From contig JAEZPN010000094.1 in assembly GCA_023413645.1 (NCBI GenBank), positions 1 to 13,489 on the forward strand: DNA of 13,489 nt, in the 5' to 3' direction. The position numbers and the translations under genes are program-made. Shown piece after piece: positions 13,368 through 13,489 of the stretch; within the stretch, counting starts at the first letter, position 1; every line of letters starts with the position of its first letter. The DNA comes from Bacteroidota bacterium (GTDB lineage: Bacteria; Bacteroidota; Bacteroidia; Bacteroidales; Rikenellaceae). The notes under the pieces are model-generated. The model did not search any database. It was not told the origin of the DNA and saw only the letters and a program-made list of their open reading frames with translations.

Positions 13368-13489
13368 ATGAAAAACTATTCAGCAAAAGAGATTAAGAAC
13401 ATCGTTCTTATTGGTGCGCCTGGCGCCGGTAAAACTACCCTTGCAGAGGCAATGGCTTTCGAGGGTAAGGTAATTGACCGCAGGGGTAG
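13368..13489 (+). CDS. fusA2: Elongation factor G paralog (EF-G2 type), first 40 codons (cut by window edge)
   Basis: Forty codons are visible, starting MKNYSAKEIKNIVLIG, then the P-loop GAPGAGKT (16-23), then TLAEAMAFEGKVIDRRG. This matches the start of the EF-G-like paralog family, which has a GxxGxGKTTLAEA-type P-loop and a following 'FE-G-I-RRG' segment. Canonical EF-G carries AHIDAGKTTTTERIL instead. Bacteroides species have a second EF-G (EF-G2) that, as I recall from published work on B. thetaiotaomicron, supports translocation without GTP hydrolysis and is important in carbon limitation and gut colonisation. Whether this protein behaves that way cannot be judged from 40 residues. The frame is open to the edge. 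It follows a long leader and the comM terminator, so it starts its own unit. Another P-loop GTPase is a less likely alternative. Confidence 0.8.
   Translation, partial: MKNYSAKEIKNIVLIGAPGAGKTTLAEAMAFEGKVIDRRG

Overview
The window looks like a chromosomal stretch of a Bacteroidales bacterium (phylum Bacteroidota). Six transcription units start at or close to the Bacteroidota housekeeping promoter form TTTG-N18-20-TAnnTTTG, and Shine-Dalgarno sequences are mostly weak or absent. The gene content also fits: a GH97 alpha-glucosidase lipoprotein, a HX5D-type PlsC-like acyltransferase with a membrane tail, and an EF-G paralog with a GAPGAGKT P-loop. Base composition is near 50% GC. A Rikenellaceae/Alistipes-like source is a guess only. 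I see no phage, transposon, CRISPR, tRNA or rRNA signal.

Layout. Positions 1-2237, minus strand: a lipA-lipB-recJ operon. It is read from a consensus promoter at 2265-2296, with a 16-nt lipA/lipB overlap and a 5-nt gap before recJ, which runs off the left edge. Positions 2408-5508, plus strand: a promoter drives an FtsX/LolC-type permease, the menaquinone methyltransferase MenG (UbiE), an exported LEA-14-like protein and an exported SPOR-domain protein, all tightly spaced. Positions 5543-5919: a monocistronic unit for an 82-residue lipoprotein built from CCxxC repeats, ending in a strong intrinsic terminator. Positions 6007-7454: a PlsC-like acyltransferase. Positions 7481-9671: an orphan GH97 glycosidase lipoprotein, SusB-like and predicted inverting. 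Positions 9757-13050: replicative helicase DnaB and the ComM/YifB AAA+ ATPase. Positions 13051-13367: a regulatory-looking gap. Position 13368 to the end: the first 40 codons of an EF-G paralog.

How the genes work together. LipA and LipB make the lipoyl cofactor on its carrier domains. DnaB, ComM and RecJ act in replication, branch migration and recombination. The permease, LEA-14-like protein, SPOR protein, Cys-rich lipoprotein and acyltransferase are envelope genes. Most of this is ordinary housekeeping.

The observations most worth pursuing are four. The Cys-rich tandem-repeat lipoprotein has its own promoter, a possible operator and a terminator. DnaB has a Gly/Met/Pro-rich tail ending DDAPF that resembles the SSB C-terminal tip. 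The EF-G paralog has an unusual leader with an A-tract/CCT array where a ribosome-binding site would sit. Two uncharacterised exported proteins are co-transcribed with menG. Several genes have in-frame upstream start candidates that fall in or before the promoter; the starts given here were chosen from promoter position.
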